A DNA stretch of 64,000 nt. Source: BOG-908 sp965198825. Lineage in GTDB: Bacteria; Pseudomonadota; Alphaproteobacteria; Acetobacterales; Acetobacteraceae. A program made the translations under genes and the position numbers. Positions 53,601 to 61,703 of this stretch are shown piece after piece (positions within the stretch are counted from its first letter, which is position 1; the number at the start of each line of letters is the position of its first letter). The notes under the pieces were generated by a model. The model ran no database searches and had not been told where the DNA came from. It saw only the letters and a program-made list of their open reading frames with translations. The stretch covers positions 1,364,001-1,428,000 of the forward strand of contig CBDAQB010000003.1 of assembly GCA_965198825.1 (NCBI GenBank). Direction: 5' to 3'.

Positions 53601-53805
53601 GCTCCAGAGGGGCGGTGACCAGGGTGGACATCGTCTCTGGGCCGGCGCCGGGGTAGTCCGTGCTGACCACGATGGTCGGGAAATCGACCTGGGGCAGCGC
53701 GCTGACAGGAAGGGCCGCGTATCCCAGCACCCCGCCGAGCAGCACTGCGACCGCCAGCAGGCAGGTCGCGATGGGCCGGGCGATGAACGGGGCGGAGATC
53801 GACAT
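50671..53805 (-). CDS. mdtB: RND efflux pump inner-membrane subunit, MdtB-like
   Basis: A 1044-aa RND permease. The N-terminus (APFIARPIATCLLAVAVLLG, then PVSALPQVDFPTIVVSTDYP and TAPLERQLGQINGI) follows MdtB closely. The central GFVVDDAIVMIENVVR and late NGILVVDFALEAERERG are the two halves' conserved helices. It is paired with the MdtC-like gene downstream in an operon split by repeat K. The upstream neighbour is a small unrelated gene rather than an adaptor, so the pump must use an adaptor encoded elsewhere. Confidence 0.94.
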   Translation of the reverse strand: MSISAPFIARPIATCLLAVAVLLGGVLGYAALPVSALPQVDFPTIVVSTDYPGAGPETMSTLVTAPLERQLGQINGIVTMQSSSAVGTSQITLQFDLSRSMDGAAQDVQAAINAAQGILPTTLPYPPAYNRVNPADAPVVSLAVTSDNLPADEVADAADTYLQPKLSQLGGVGRVVVQGGLKSAIRVRLDPSRLAAYGLSMEDVRTAVSSANVNGAKGGFDGPRQSYAVDTNDQLLTPDAYRSLIVAWRAGSAVRLSDVGTVVHGVENTRVGAWYRGRPAVLLDVQRQPGANIVQTVARVRAAVPELSATLPPGVHLELIADRTQTIRASVSDVQGTLLLSMILVVAVIFLFLGSMRATIIPAVALPLSLIGTFGVMSWLGYGLDNLSLMALTVASGFVVDDAIVMIENVVRFIEGGMRPMEAAYRGAEQIGFTIVSLTVSLIAVFIPLLFMGGVVGRLFNEFAVTLSVAVAVSAVVSLTLTPMMCGRLLRPRREGPPGRMDRLFGRVLLAYRRSLEVSLRNQGIVLGIAVLTLAGTVFLYVAIPKGFLPQQDTGSIVVTTEAAPSISIPSMSTLQLRAASIVQSDPAVTGVASLVGAGTVNPTPNVGRLSITLKPRRQRDAIGVVMARLQKSLSVVPGLATYMQPVQDIQIGARVSRTQYQYTLTDTDESELATWAPRLVAQLRHADVLRNVTSDQQPNGFATRIVVNRDEATRLGVTMQSIEDVLYDSFGQRQISTIFGQSNQYRVVMEADPNWIADPTSLERLRVPGTVASFGANGAAQIATTTVATTNTVAQVPLTAIAHLERVVVPLVITHQGQFPSVTISFDVKPDASLGQAVDAVKTAEQDIGLPSSISGAYSGDAAEFQRSLAAEPYLILAAVVVIYIVLGVLYESFIHPVTILSTLPSAGIGALLALMFTGSDLSIVALVGIVLLMGIVKKNGILVVDFALEAERERGLSPEAAAIEACVLRFRPIMMTTAAALLGSLPLVIDHGTGSELRRPLGIAIVGGLLLSQVLTLYTTPAIYVGFEHLRARLRRRVLVTV

Positions 53806-53852
53806 GCCCCCATACTAGGGGCGAAAAACCGCAAGGCCAGGGGCGGCTGCCC

Positions 53853-53901
53853 GCCCCCCCCCCCGTTGCGTCAGGCCTTGCGTCGGGCCTTGCGTCGGCT
53901 C
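53853..53901. repeat. C11 tract and three 12-bp tandem repeats
   Basis: An 11-base run of C is followed by TTGCGTCAGGCC, TTGCGTCGGGCC and TTGCGTCGGCTC in tandem. They lie between the RND operon start and the 3' end of the 90-aa gene, with the last unit reaching that gene's stop codon. Both are prone to slippage. Confidence 0.85.
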
Positions 53902-54172
53902 AGCCGGTGACGACGGTGCCTGGCGGGATGGTCATGCCGTTCGGCCCGGCCTCGACTTCCCTGACCGACACGAGTGCCTCGGACGTCCATGGGCTTGGGC
54001 CGGAGGAATGCCCGGGCATGTTCACGCCCGCCACTTCCAGCCGTCCGCTCGCCAGCCCACGCGCTTCCGCTTCGTCGCGCGCATTCACCCACACTTCCTG
54101 GCGGTGCTGGCTGGCGGCCCAGTCCGCGTTCTCGAGCGAGGCGACGACAGGGGTCAGATGGTAGATCGGCAT
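53900..54172 (-). CDS. 90-aa hypothetical protein
   Basis: Starts at the ATG at 54170-54172 with AGGAGA upstream (MPIYHLTPVVASLENADWAA). A mixed alpha/beta start is followed by VWVNARDEAEARGLASGRL, which recalls the domain of small phage-morphogenesis or ribosome-associated proteins but is not enough for a name. It ends GMTIPPGTVVTG. No membrane segment is present. It is divergent from the Uma2 gene. I do not recognise the family. Confidence 0.7.
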   Translation of the reverse strand: MPIYHLTPVVASLENADWAASQHRQEVWVNARDEAEARGLASGRLEVAGVNMPGHSSGPSPWTSEALVSVREVEAGPNGMTIPPGTVVTG

Positions 54173-54250
54173 GGCGGCGTTTCTCCTGATGATCGCCGCC
54201 AACGCCTTGCGCGCTTGGACGTTCGTCGGCCTGCGCGCTAGGCTGCCGGC

Positions 54251-54826
54251 ATGAGCGTGTCCCTGCAGCGGCCATGGACCCAGGACCAGTTCTTCGCCTG
54301 GGCGGAGAACCAGGAGGAGCGCTACGAATTCGACGGTTTTTCGCCCGAGGCCATGGTCGGCGGCACGATGAACCACAGCCAGATATGCCAGAACATCTAT
54401 GCCGCATTTCGCCAGCGGCTGCGCGGCAGCGCGTGCAGGGTGCTCGGACCGGATGCCGGCGTCGCGACCGTCGGCCAGGCCGTGCGTTATCCGGACGCTG
54501 TGATTACCTGTGAGCGCATAGACGGAAAGAGCCGGCTCGTCGCATCACCTCAATCGGTTTTCGAAGTGCTGAGCGACTCGTCCGGCCGCACGGACCGAAT
54601 TACCAAGGTGCGTGAATATCGCGCCGTGCCCACGATCCTTCGCTACGTTATCGTGGAAACAGTCAGTTCGGGGCTCATGGTTCTCGAACGTGCATCCGGC
54701 GAGCAGGACTGGATCGCCAGGTCGCTCACTGCCGAGGATACGCTTGCCATACCGGAGCTTGGTACCGAAGTTCCCGTTGCGGCGTTCTACGAGCAAGTCG
54801 AGTTCGCAACGCCCGACATCACCTGA
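54251..54826 (+). CDS. Uma2-family (DUF820) putative endonuclease
   Basis: A 191-aa protein with the Uma2 layout. The start WTQDQFFAWAENQEERYEFD, the GGTMNHSQICQNIYAAFR helix and RYPDAVITCE give the Asp of the PD-(D/E)XK-like core. PQSVFEVLSDSSGRTDRITK and YRAVPTILRYVIVE carry the rest of the fold. These proteins are common in Cyanobacteria and often mobile; their biological role is not settled. It precedes the aldo/keto reductase by 19 nt. Confidence 0.88.
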   Translation: MSVSLQRPWTQDQFFAWAENQEERYEFDGFSPEAMVGGTMNHSQICQNIYAAFRQRLRGSACRVLGPDAGVATVGQAVRYPDAVITCERIDGKSRLVASPQSVFEVLSDSSGRTDRITKVREYRAVPTILRYVIVETVSSGLMVLERASGEQDWIARSLTAEDTLAIPELGTEVPVAAFYEQVEFATPDIT

Positions 54827-54845
54827 TCCGCGGAAGTCATATCGC

Positions 54846-55829
54846 ATGGAATACGTAAACTTCGGCCACACAGGCTTGCGCGTCTCCAGGCTTTGCCTGG
54901 GTTGCATGACCTACGGAGAGCCTGGGCGGGGCAACCATGAATGGACTTTGCCTGAAGACCAGTCGAAGCCCTTCATCACCGCGGCGCTCGACCACGGCAT
55001 CAACTTCTTCGACACGGCCAACGTCTATTCCGACGGGTCGAGCGAGGAAATACTTGGCCGCGTGCTGAAAGGTGCGGTGCCGCGCGACGAAATTGTCGTC
55101 GCCACCAAGGTGCATGGGCCGATGCGCAAGGATCCCAATGGCCGGGGATTGTCGCGCAAGGCGATCTTCGCCGAAATCGACGCCAGCCTGAGACGGCTGG
55201 GCATGGATTTCGTCGATCTCTACCAGATCCACCGCTTCGACCCGAACACGCCTATCGAGGAGACGCTGGAGGCTCTGCATGATGTCGTGCGTGCAGGCAA
55301 GGCGCGCTACATCGGCGCTTCGTCCATGCATGCCTGGCAGTTCTGCAAGGCGCTTTATGTCAGCCGGCTGAATGGGTGGACGCGTTTCGTCTCCATGCAG
55401 AACCACCTGAACCTTCTGTATCGCGAAGAGGAGCGCGGCATGCTGCCGCTTTGCGCAGAGGAACGCATCGCCGTCATGCCCTGGAGCCCGCTGGCACGCG
55501 GCAGGCTCGCCCGCCTCTGGACAGAGGACGCACCGACAAAGCGCGCCGGCACCGACAATTTCGGCAAGAACCTCTATACAGGCAGCGAACAAGCCGACCA
55601 CGCCATCATCGACGAAGTCGGCCGCATTGCCGAGAAGCGCGGTGTCTCGCGTGCACAGGTTGCTACAGCCTGGATACTTTCCAAGCCGGTGGTCACGTCG
55701 CCTATCATCGGCGCCTCCAAACCGCACCATCTGGACGACGCGATCGCTGCCTTGGACATCAAGCTCACGCCGAGCGAAATTGCCGCGCTGGAGGCGCCTT
55801 ATCAGTCACGCCCTATCGCTGGGTTCTGA
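54846..55829 (+). CDS. Aldo/keto reductase
   Basis: A 327-aa TIM-barrel NADPH oxidoreductase of the YajO/Tas type. The catalytic tetrad is visible: Asp and Tyr in NFFDTANVYSDG, Lys in ATKVHGPM, and His in LYQIHRFD. The NADPH-binding C-terminal SPIIGASKPHHLDDAI follows. The frame is open far upstream, but the ATG at 54846 (MEYVNFGHTGLRVSRL) is the standard family start. The substrate is unknown. Confidence 0.94.
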   Translation: MEYVNFGHTGLRVSRLCLGCMTYGEPGRGNHEWTLPEDQSKPFITAALDHGINFFDTANVYSDGSSEEILGRVLKGAVPRDEIVVATKVHGPMRKDPNGRGLSRKAIFAEIDASLRRLGMDFVDLYQIHRFDPNTPIEETLEALHDVVRAGKARYIGASSMHAWQFCKALYVSRLNGWTRFVSMQNHLNLLYREEERGMLPLCAEERIAVMPWSPLARGRLARLWTEDAPTKRAGTDNFGKNLYTGSEQADHAIIDEVGRIAEKRGVSRAQVATAWILSKPVVTSPIIGASKPHHLDDAIAALDIKLTPSEIAALEAPYQSRPIAGF

Positions 55830-55871
55830 GTTTCTCCTGTCTGTTTCCGCTTTGAAGGCGAGACAGGGAGA

Positions 55872-55947
55872 TCAAGCACGAAGACACGGAGCCACGAAGT
55901 TTCACGAAGGAACTCGCTTTTCTGTCCCCTGTGTCTTCGTGGCTTTA
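55872..55947. repeat. Dispersed CACGAAG-type inverted repeat, copy 3 (short)
   Basis: GCACGAAGACACGGAGCC and CACGAAGTTTCACGAAGG, with the mirrored end CCCCTGTGTCTTCGTGGC. It is shorter than the other two copies. It lies 42 nt after the aldo/keto reductase stop codon. Confidence 0.85.
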
Positions 55948-56017
55948 AAAGCCTGAAAGTTGCCGAGAGCCGGCAATTGCTTCGTTTGGCGTAGAAACAC
56001 ATGCGAGGTCCTGGTCC

Positions 56018-57286
56018 ATGAACCATCATAACCGCACCCTGGCAGGCCATGTTCTGCATCCTGAGACCCTCATGATGGGGTTCGGCTACGACCCGGCCTT
56101 GTCGGAGGGCTCGGTCAAGGTGCCGATCTTCCAGACCAGCACTTTCGTGTTCCGTTCGGCGCAGCACGGCAAGGATTTCTTCGAGCTGGTTGCCGGCCTG
56201 CGCGACCTGCGCGAAGGGGAACAGCCGGGGCTGATCTATTCGCGTTTCAATAATCCCGATCTGGAAATCCTCGAAGACCGGCTTTGCGTGTGGGACAGCG
56301 CAGAAGCGGCGCTGGTGTTTGCCAGCGGCATGGCGGCGATCTCCACCACGCTTCTGGCGGTGGCAAAACCGGGCGAGATCATTTTCTACAACGCGCCGAT
56401 CTACGGCGGCACCGAAACGCTGCTCATGAAAGTTCTGCCGAAACTCGGCATACAGGGCATCGAGTTTCCCGCAAATGCGTCTCCGGAAGAGATCGAGAAA
56501 TCGCTCAAGGAAGCGCAGACGCATGGGCGCATCGCGGCCATCATGATCGAGACGCCGGTCAATCCCACGAACGATCTCGTCGATATCGCGCACTGCGCCA
56601 AGATGTCGGAATCGCTCGCCAGCCAACCTGGCGGCCGGCCGCCCGTCATCGTGGACAACACTTTCCTGGGCCCGCTGTGGCAGACGCCGCTGCAGCACGG
56701 CGCGGACATGGTCATCTACTCGCTGACGAAATACGTGGGCGGGCACAGCGACCTCGTCGCAGGCGCCGTCCTCGGCACCAAAGCAGCGCTCAAGCCCATA
56801 CGCTCCATGCGCAGCGCCTTCGGCACCATGAGCGACCCGCACACCGGCTGGCTCCTCATGCGCAGCCTCGAAACACTCGAACTCCGCATGACACGCGCCG
56901 GCGAAAACGCCGCCAAAGTCGCCGGCTTCCTGGCCAACCATCCCTCGATCGAACGCGTAAGTTTCCTCGGCCACCTCGAGCCAGGCTCGAAAGACGCCGA
57001 AATCTACGCCCGCCAATGCAGCGGCCCAGGCTCCACCATGAGCGTTTACATCAAGGGCGGCGAAGCCGAAGCCTTTGCCTTTCTCGACCGCCTCACCCTC
57101 ATCAAACTCGCCGTCAGCCTCGGCGGCACCGAAAGCCTTGCCTCGCATCCAGCCGCCATGACGCATATCGCGGTGCCCGAAGCACGCAAACAGAAGTTCG
57201 GCGTGTTGCCTAATCTGGTTCGCTTGTCTGTGGGGATCGAGAATCCTGATGATCTGATTGCGGATTTGCGGAATGCTTTGTCGTAG
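56018..57286 (+). CDS. Cys/Met-metabolism PLP enzyme (methionine gamma-lyase or cystathionine gamma-synthase type)
   Basis: A 422-aa PLP-dependent enzyme. Visible are PIFQTSTFVFRSAQHG, YSRFNNPDLEILEDRL, the phosphate-binding FASGMAAISTTLL, TPVNPTNDLVDI, VDNTFLGPLWQTPL, and the PLP lysine in YSLTKYVGGHSDLVAGAV. The C-terminal domain has SLGGTESLASHPAAMTH. Long insertions (FFELVAGLRDLREGEQPG) put it in a less-studied branch, so elimination versus gamma-synthase activity cannot be decided. The codon use of the 3' half is richer in GC than the start. Confidence 0.9.
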   Translation: MNHHNRTLAGHVLHPETLMMGFGYDPALSEGSVKVPIFQTSTFVFRSAQHGKDFFELVAGLRDLREGEQPGLIYSRFNNPDLEILEDRLCVWDSAEAALVFASGMAAISTTLLAVAKPGEIIFYNAPIYGGTETLLMKVLPKLGIQGIEFPANASPEEIEKSLKEAQTHGRIAAIMIETPVNPTNDLVDIAHCAKMSESLASQPGGRPPVIVDNTFLGPLWQTPLQHGADMVIYSLTKYVGGHSDLVAGAVLGTKAALKPIRSMRSAFGTMSDPHTGWLLMRSLETLELRMTRAGENAAKVAGFLANHPSIERVSFLGHLEPGSKDAEIYARQCSGPGSTMSVYIKGGEAEAFAFLDRLTLIKLAVSLGGTESLASHPAAMTHIAVPEARKQKFGVLPNLVRLSVGIENPDDLIADLRNALS

Positions 57287-57290
57287 GAGA

Positions 57291-57388
57291 AGGCAAGTGT
57301 CAGGAAGCCCCTTCTTTTTTGAAAAAAAGAAGCAAAAAACTTTTGCGAGTTGGGGTATCGCTTGAGGAAGTGCCGGGCCCAGGGCGGG
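57291..57388. repeat. Inverted-repeat element, partial copy L (right arm lost)
   Basis: A left arm CCCTTCTTTTTTG/AAAAAAAGAAGC, AAAAAACTTTTGCG and a centre with GGAAGTGCCGGGCCC, then no right arm. It starts 5 nt after the PLP enzyme stop codon. The rest of 57389-57782 is AT-rich, without a gene. Confidence 0.85.
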
Positions 57389-57782
57389 ATATGGGGCTTG
57401 TTGCGTCCTGATCGTCTGAGCAATGTGTTGACATGGGCGCTGCCTGGAGCAAGGCCCTTGAGGTGCAGTTTCGGTCGAATCTTTTGTAAGGCGTAGGCCT
57501 TTGATCTCGCTCGCCATGCCTTTACGACTTTTTTTCTGAAATATGTCCGAATATTTGATTTTGTTCAGCCATCCGGTTCAAGCCGTAAGAAAATCTTCAG
57601 TTTCGAAATAAATCCGTCAGAAACGATGGACAATTTATAAGCTGGTCGTATGCTCGACCATTCAGCCGAGGCGGGTGGGACCTACGGGGGCTGATTGGGC
57701 CTAATCCTGAAATTCCTACCGCTGGTCTTGTGCGCGGCGTTCGGCTCATCAAGGGCCCGCGTGAGGTAGGAGAGAACCCCCG

Positions 57783-57905
57783 ATGAAGGTGTTCATTGCT
57801 ATCGAAACCAGCCAGCCCTGCGGGAAAAGCTTCCGCTTGGCGATAGGGGCTTCGTTGCCTCTAACGCTCGTTTGGACAGCTTTTCATTTTGCAGGGCTGA
57901 TCTGA
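57783..57905 (+). CDS. 40-aa small protein with a hydrophobic helix
   Basis: A small frame with a strong ribosome-binding site (GTAGGAGA, 8 nt upstream of the ATG) and a terminator-type hairpin right after its stop. The protein MKVFIAIETSQPCGKSF has a basic patch, then one hydrophobic segment (ASLPLTLVWTAFHFAGLI) at the C-terminus. The upstream 150 bases contain CCTACCGC and GTGAGGTAGG, which can pair around a GC-rich inner region and suggest a structured leader. The family is unknown; a single-pass membrane peptide is likely if expressed. Confidence 0.5.
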   Translation: MKVFIAIETSQPCGKSFRLAIGASLPLTLVWTAFHFAGLI

Positions 57906-57908
57906 TGG

Positions 57909-57944
57909 AGAGAGGCGCATCCTATTTGCAGGGTGCGCCTCTCT
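57909..57944 (+). terminator. Terminator-type hairpin after the 40-aa gene
   Basis: AGAGAGGCGCATCC pairs with GGGTGCGCCTCTCT through one G-U pair; the loop is 8 nt. It begins 4 nt after the stop codon. No strong T-tract follows. Confidence 0.65.
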
Positions 57945-58081
57945 GCTCAGTCTTGCATAATGCGTATTATGCGACTTGTGGCACTGCCGACGTATCGTTT
58001 CGTGGGTAAGCGAGCAATTACAGCGGGGCGCTCGTAAGCGGCGTAGCAAGGTTGGCATAGCGTTTGAGGGCACATCGCGCT

Positions 58082-58158
58082 GGTGGGTTGCGGAAGAGCA
58101 ACCCACCCTACGGCTGGCTGCTAATGGTCGCAGGTGCAATGCCAAAGAGCATTGCACC
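58082..58158. repeat. Double hairpin repeat (GGTGGGTTGC and GGTGCAATGC hairpins)
   Basis: Hairpin one is GGTGGGTTGC-ggaaga-GCAACCCACC (58082-58107), followed by CTACGGCTGGC. Hairpin two is GGTGCAATGC-caaaga-GCATTGCACC (58133-58158), followed by CTAC. This is the best-preserved copy of the family that brackets the PIN/AAA island. Confidence 0.8.
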
Positions 58159-58192
58159 CTACTTGATACCGGAACCCCGTGATGTGGTTGGG

Positions 58193-58582
58193 TCAGGTGG
58201 GGGCGTATTGCATTTCGCCGTTGCCAAAGGACCAGTCTTCGCGGGCGTTGCCTGTCAGGGTGATCCAGATGTCTTCGCGGCGGATGCCGGCTTTTTCATG
58301 AATCGTGTCGGCGACCATGCGGTAGAAGTTTTTCTTTACGTCGGTGGAGCGGCCGGCGACCCAGGTTACCTGGATGAAGACGATGTCCGGAGAGTAGGTG
58401 ATGCCGAGGTAGCCGTCGGCGGGAAATATCAGTTCGTCGGGGCTGTGGCGGGTGACGATCTGGAAGCGGTCGTTTATGGGCACGTTCGCCAGGGCGACCA
58501 TGGCGTCGTAGATCGCGTCGGTGACGATCTTGATGCGCGCTGCCGGTGCGTCCTTGCTGATGTCGATCTGAGCCAAAGGCAT
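58193..58582 (-). CDS. Tautomerase-superfamily protein
   Basis: A 129-aa protein with the tautomerase start: Pro directly after Met (MPLAQIDISKDAPAARIKIV), which would be the catalytic base after Met removal. The second beta-alpha-beta half has FIQVTWVAGRSTDVKKNFY and AGIRREDIWITLTGNAREDW, as in malonate-semialdehyde-decarboxylase-like proteins. The substrate is not known. The partial repeat M lies upstream, next to the acylase gene's stop codon. Confidence 0.88.
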   Translation of the reverse strand: MPLAQIDISKDAPAARIKIVTDAIYDAMVALANVPINDRFQIVTRHSPDELIFPADGYLGITYSPDIVFIQVTWVAGRSTDVKKNFYRMVADTIHEKAGIRREDIWITLTGNAREDWSFGNGEMQYAPT

Positions 58583-58633
58583 CTTAGCCCTCCATAAGTC
58601 ATTCAGTCTCGTTGTTCGTCAAAGCACTATCCC

Positions 58634-58684
58634 AGAACGCAAAAGTTTTTTGCTTCTTTTTTTCAAAAAAGAAGATTCTTACCT
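58634..58684. repeat. Inverted-repeat element, partial copy M (right arm only)
   Basis: GCAAAAGTTTTTTGCTTC, then TTTTTTTC/AAAAAAGAAG. It overlaps the stop codon of the penicillin-acylase-family gene and fills the gap to the tautomerase gene. Confidence 0.85.
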
Positions 58685-61066
58685 TTCTTCCAGTGTCAGC
58701 CGCCAAGTTCCCGGCCCAGGCAACAAAGGCGCCGGAGTGCCTGCGACCCAAGCCTGTTGTCCGGCGCCATAGTAGGGTGAGAGCGGATTGTCAGACTGGC
58801 CCATGGGCATTTCGAAGATGCCGCTGGCTTCGTGACCGGGGCTGACGACGAGGCGTTCGGAGGCGCCGAAGCCGGGGCGGGTGACGCGTGGGACGATGAC
58901 GTCGCCTGCGACGGGCACGTCCGGGGGATCGGTGAGGTGGGAGAGGAAGGGCACGAAGGGGGAGAGCGGGTGGTGAATGCCGGTGTGGTTGATGGCGCCC
59001 CAGGTGAAGTGGGCGAGGTCGCCGCCGGAGGATTGGACGGCGTTCGTCACGTCGTGGAGGAGGGCGGCGGTGACGTCGTTCCAGTTCTTGAAGGGTGGCG
59101 GCAGGAGATTTGGCGGCCGTTCGGTGAGGAGGCGGAGGACCGGCCAGTCGGTATGCGGCTGGAGGGCGCGGCCTACCTGGGCGTCGCCCATCCTGGCGGC
59201 GACCGGCATCAGGAAGCTGTCGAGCACGCGAGCGACTGCGGCTTTGCGGAAGGTTTCGACGAGGCGGTAGCCGACGGAGGCGGGTTCGGCGCGGCCGCCC
59301 CAGTTTTGCACTTCGCTGCGCAGGGCTGCGGCGGCTGGATCGTTGGGGTTTGCGTCGATCGCCTGGAGGAGCAGTTTTTGCCAGGGGTCGAGAACGGTTG
59401 CACGGTCGTCGTTCTGGATGGCGAGGAAGTCGGTTTCGGCAAAATGCTCGCGTGCGGCGAGATCGTCGCGAATGCGGCCGGCGCGGCGTGCGTCGGCGTA
59501 GCCGCCGTCGCCGAGTTTGGCGAGCGCTTCGCCGCCGACAGCGCGGGCGTTGGCGGTCCATAATTTCCCTGCCGGGGGATCGATGATTTCGGGAATGTCT
59601 GCGGGGGAGAGATACCCGTCCCAGCGGTGCGTGCCGTCTGCCCAGCTATGCGGCATCTGGTCGTCCAGACCGACGCGGCGCGGGACCTGGCCGATGATGG
59701 TCCAGGCGATGTGGCCGGCGCTGTCGCCGGCGACGAAGTTCTCCTGTGGCAGGCCGGCGGAATGCGCGGCGTCGAGCGCTTCGCGTATGGTGCGCGCTGC
59801 CTCGAGCCTGGTGAAGCCGGTTGTCAGGACGGCGTTGGGGTCGTGCGCGGTCCAGCGCCAGACGATCTTGTGCCCTGCTGCATCTTGCGAGACGACGGGT
59901 CCCCAGATGGTTTCCTCGACGGGCAGGTCTTCGCAAGGGGCTCGTGCGGGGCAGAGTTTTTCGATGGTGGTGGCGATGGGCTTCGGACCGTCCGGCGTGA
60001 GGTATTGTTTGGTGTCATTCTGGGCGGGTTCGAGCACGACGGCGTCGCCTGCTTCGATGTAGCCGTCGGTAAAACCCCAGGCGACATGGGTGTTGCTGCC
60101 GACGACGAGGAATGGCGTTCCTGGCAGGGTGACGCCGATGAGATCGAGGCCGCCGTCGCGCGCCCGGAGCCTTGCGCGATACCAGATGTTCGGCACGCTC
60201 AGGCCAAGGTGCATGTCGTTGGCGACCATGGCGCTGCCTGTCGCGGTGAGGCGGCCGGCGACGGCGAAATTGTTCGAGCCTTTTTCAGGCGGCCTTGGTG
60301 CGATGCCTTGGCCGGCTGGCGCTTCCGGCAGTGCCGCGGCGGAGGAGATGGGCGGTTCGGGCAGAAGCGAGCCGTCCAGCGCTGCGTCTTGCGGCGTGCC
60401 TTTCGGCCGCAGGAAGCTGGCCAACGGTGCGCCCAGTACCTCGCGCGTCATGAACGCGGCCTCCTGCTCGTTGGCGTTGCTTGGCTGCAGGTCGAAATAC
60501 ATGGCGTAAACGACGAGGGAGGTGTCCGCCTCGGTCCAGGGCGCGGGGCTGACGCGCAGCAGGGTGTATTCCCACGGCGCGTGGCCGAGCGCTGACAATC
60601 CGGCGTTAACCCCTTCGGTGTAGGCTGCAACAATCGCGCGCTGGTCTTTGGATTGCGTTGCCAGCACGGCTTCGGCGCGCGCGCGGAACCGGTGCAGCCG
60701 GCGCCTTCTGTCTAGCGGGAGGGCGGCGGAACCGACCAGGCCGCTGAGTTCGCCGGCGCCGGCGCGGCGCAGCAGGTCCATTTGGAAGAAGCGTTCCTGG
60801 CCATGGAGGAAACCGAGGGCGCGTGCGAGGTCGATGCGGTTGGCGGCTTCGATGGTGGGAACGCCGTTTGCGTCGCGGTTCACTGTGACAGGGGCGGACA
60901 AGCCCGCGAGCGCTGCGTGGCCGGAGAGGGTAGGGCGGCTTTCGAGCAGCACCCAGGTGCCGAAGGCGGCGACGCCGCCTGCCAGCACCAGTATGAGTGC
61001 GAGGAAGCCGAGCATGACGCCCGCCACGGTTCTGGCCGGCCTGCGCCGCGTCGTCAGCTCAGGCAT
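58679..61066 (-). CDS. Penicillin-acylase-family (Ntn-hydrolase) protein
   Basis: A 795-aa precursor. An N-terminal membrane anchor or signal (VAGVMLGFLALILVLAGGVAAF) is followed by the alpha chain, with NRDANGVPTIEAANRIDLAR and GFLHGQERFFQMDLLRR. The autocatalytic cleavage site lies before Ser264 in EKGSNNFAVAG, so Ser264 would become the N-terminal nucleophile of the beta chain. Later VVANDMHLGLSVPNIWY and FTWGAINHTGIHHPLS match the family. Natural roles include hydrolysis of acyl-homoserine lactones or other amides; the substrate here is unknown. Confidence 0.93.
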   Translation of the reverse strand: MPELTTRRRPARTVAGVMLGFLALILVLAGGVAAFGTWVLLESRPTLSGHAALAGLSAPVTVNRDANGVPTIEAANRIDLARALGFLHGQERFFQMDLLRRAGAGELSGLVGSAALPLDRRRRLHRFRARAEAVLATQSKDQRAIVAAYTEGVNAGLSALGHAPWEYTLLRVSPAPWTEADTSLVVYAMYFDLQPSNANEQEAAFMTREVLGAPLASFLRPKGTPQDAALDGSLLPEPPISSAAALPEAPAGQGIAPRPPEKGSNNFAVAGRLTATGSAMVANDMHLGLSVPNIWYRARLRARDGGLDLIGVTLPGTPFLVVGSNTHVAWGFTDGYIEAGDAVVLEPAQNDTKQYLTPDGPKPIATTIEKLCPARAPCEDLPVEETIWGPVVSQDAAGHKIVWRWTAHDPNAVLTTGFTRLEAARTIREALDAAHSAGLPQENFVAGDSAGHIAWTIIGQVPRRVGLDDQMPHSWADGTHRWDGYLSPADIPEIIDPPAGKLWTANARAVGGEALAKLGDGGYADARRAGRIRDDLAAREHFAETDFLAIQNDDRATVLDPWQKLLLQAIDANPNDPAAAALRSEVQNWGGRAEPASVGYRLVETFRKAAVARVLDSFLMPVAARMGDAQVGRALQPHTDWPVLRLLTERPPNLLPPPFKNWNDVTAALLHDVTNAVQSSGGDLAHFTWGAINHTGIHHPLSPFVPFLSHLTDPPDVPVAGDVIVPRVTRPGFGASERLVVSPGHEASGIFEMPMGQSDNPLSPYYGAGQQAWVAGTPAPLLPGPGTWRLTLEER

Positions 61067-61244
61067 CGGCGGCCGTGCTCCTCATCGTTGGAGGGGAGCA
61101 TACTGGAAGCCGCGGCGCCGGCGTAAGCCGGGCGGGCAGACGCGCATAGACGCGTCGCACTCGGAAGAGGCGGCGTTTCCTATGCGGTTCAGGGCGCCGC
61201 TCCGCCGCACCGGGATGCGGCGCGGCGATGGGACGGTGAGGGAG

Positions 61245-61415
61245 TTAGCTCACGCTGTGGAAGTCGTTGTTGGTGTCGCCAACGACGTTGAATTGCTGGT
61301 CCAGCATCTCGTAGGCGAGGCTGATCAGCGTCTCGGCCTTGATGTTGTCGCCCAGACGCTTGGCGTCGTCGGCTTCTTCGAGGATGAGTTTAAGCGGCGG
61401 CAGGAAAAGGCTCAT
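61245..61415 (-). CDS. 56-aa conserved-looking small helical protein
   Basis: MSLFLPPLKLILEEADDAKR, then LGDNIKAETLISLAYEMLDQ and a short tail. It is predicted to be mostly helical and acidic and is cytoplasmic. The frame is open upstream to 61511. The ATG at 61413-61415 begins the best part of the protein but lacks a clear ribosome-binding site; an ATG at 61446 has GGAGG directly against it. I do not recognise the family. The 61416-61703 gap on either strand shows only promoter-like AT-rich sequence. Confidence 0.55.
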   Translation of the reverse strand: MSLFLPPLKLILEEADDAKRLGDNIKAETLISLAYEMLDQQFNVVGDTNNDFHSVS

Positions 61416-61703
61416 GATCGTATCGGCAGGTCGCACAACTACCATCCTCCGGCGGGCACTAGGGTGCAAAATAAATACGAACCTCGCCTTGAGGTTGCAA
61501 CTTACAAACAACGAATTGTTCCGCCAAATGGACGTATACGTTAGCTATCTTTCCGGCTGTGTCTGTTGAGTGACATAGAGGCGCATAGGTCACTACTACC
61601 ATTGCGCGAACTCACCGGAAACGTATCAGAATTGAGAGCGATTATTTCTTTTCCTGAACGCTAGCTTGGTGTATGGTTCGTTTTGGACGAGGGGGAGATC
61701 GAT

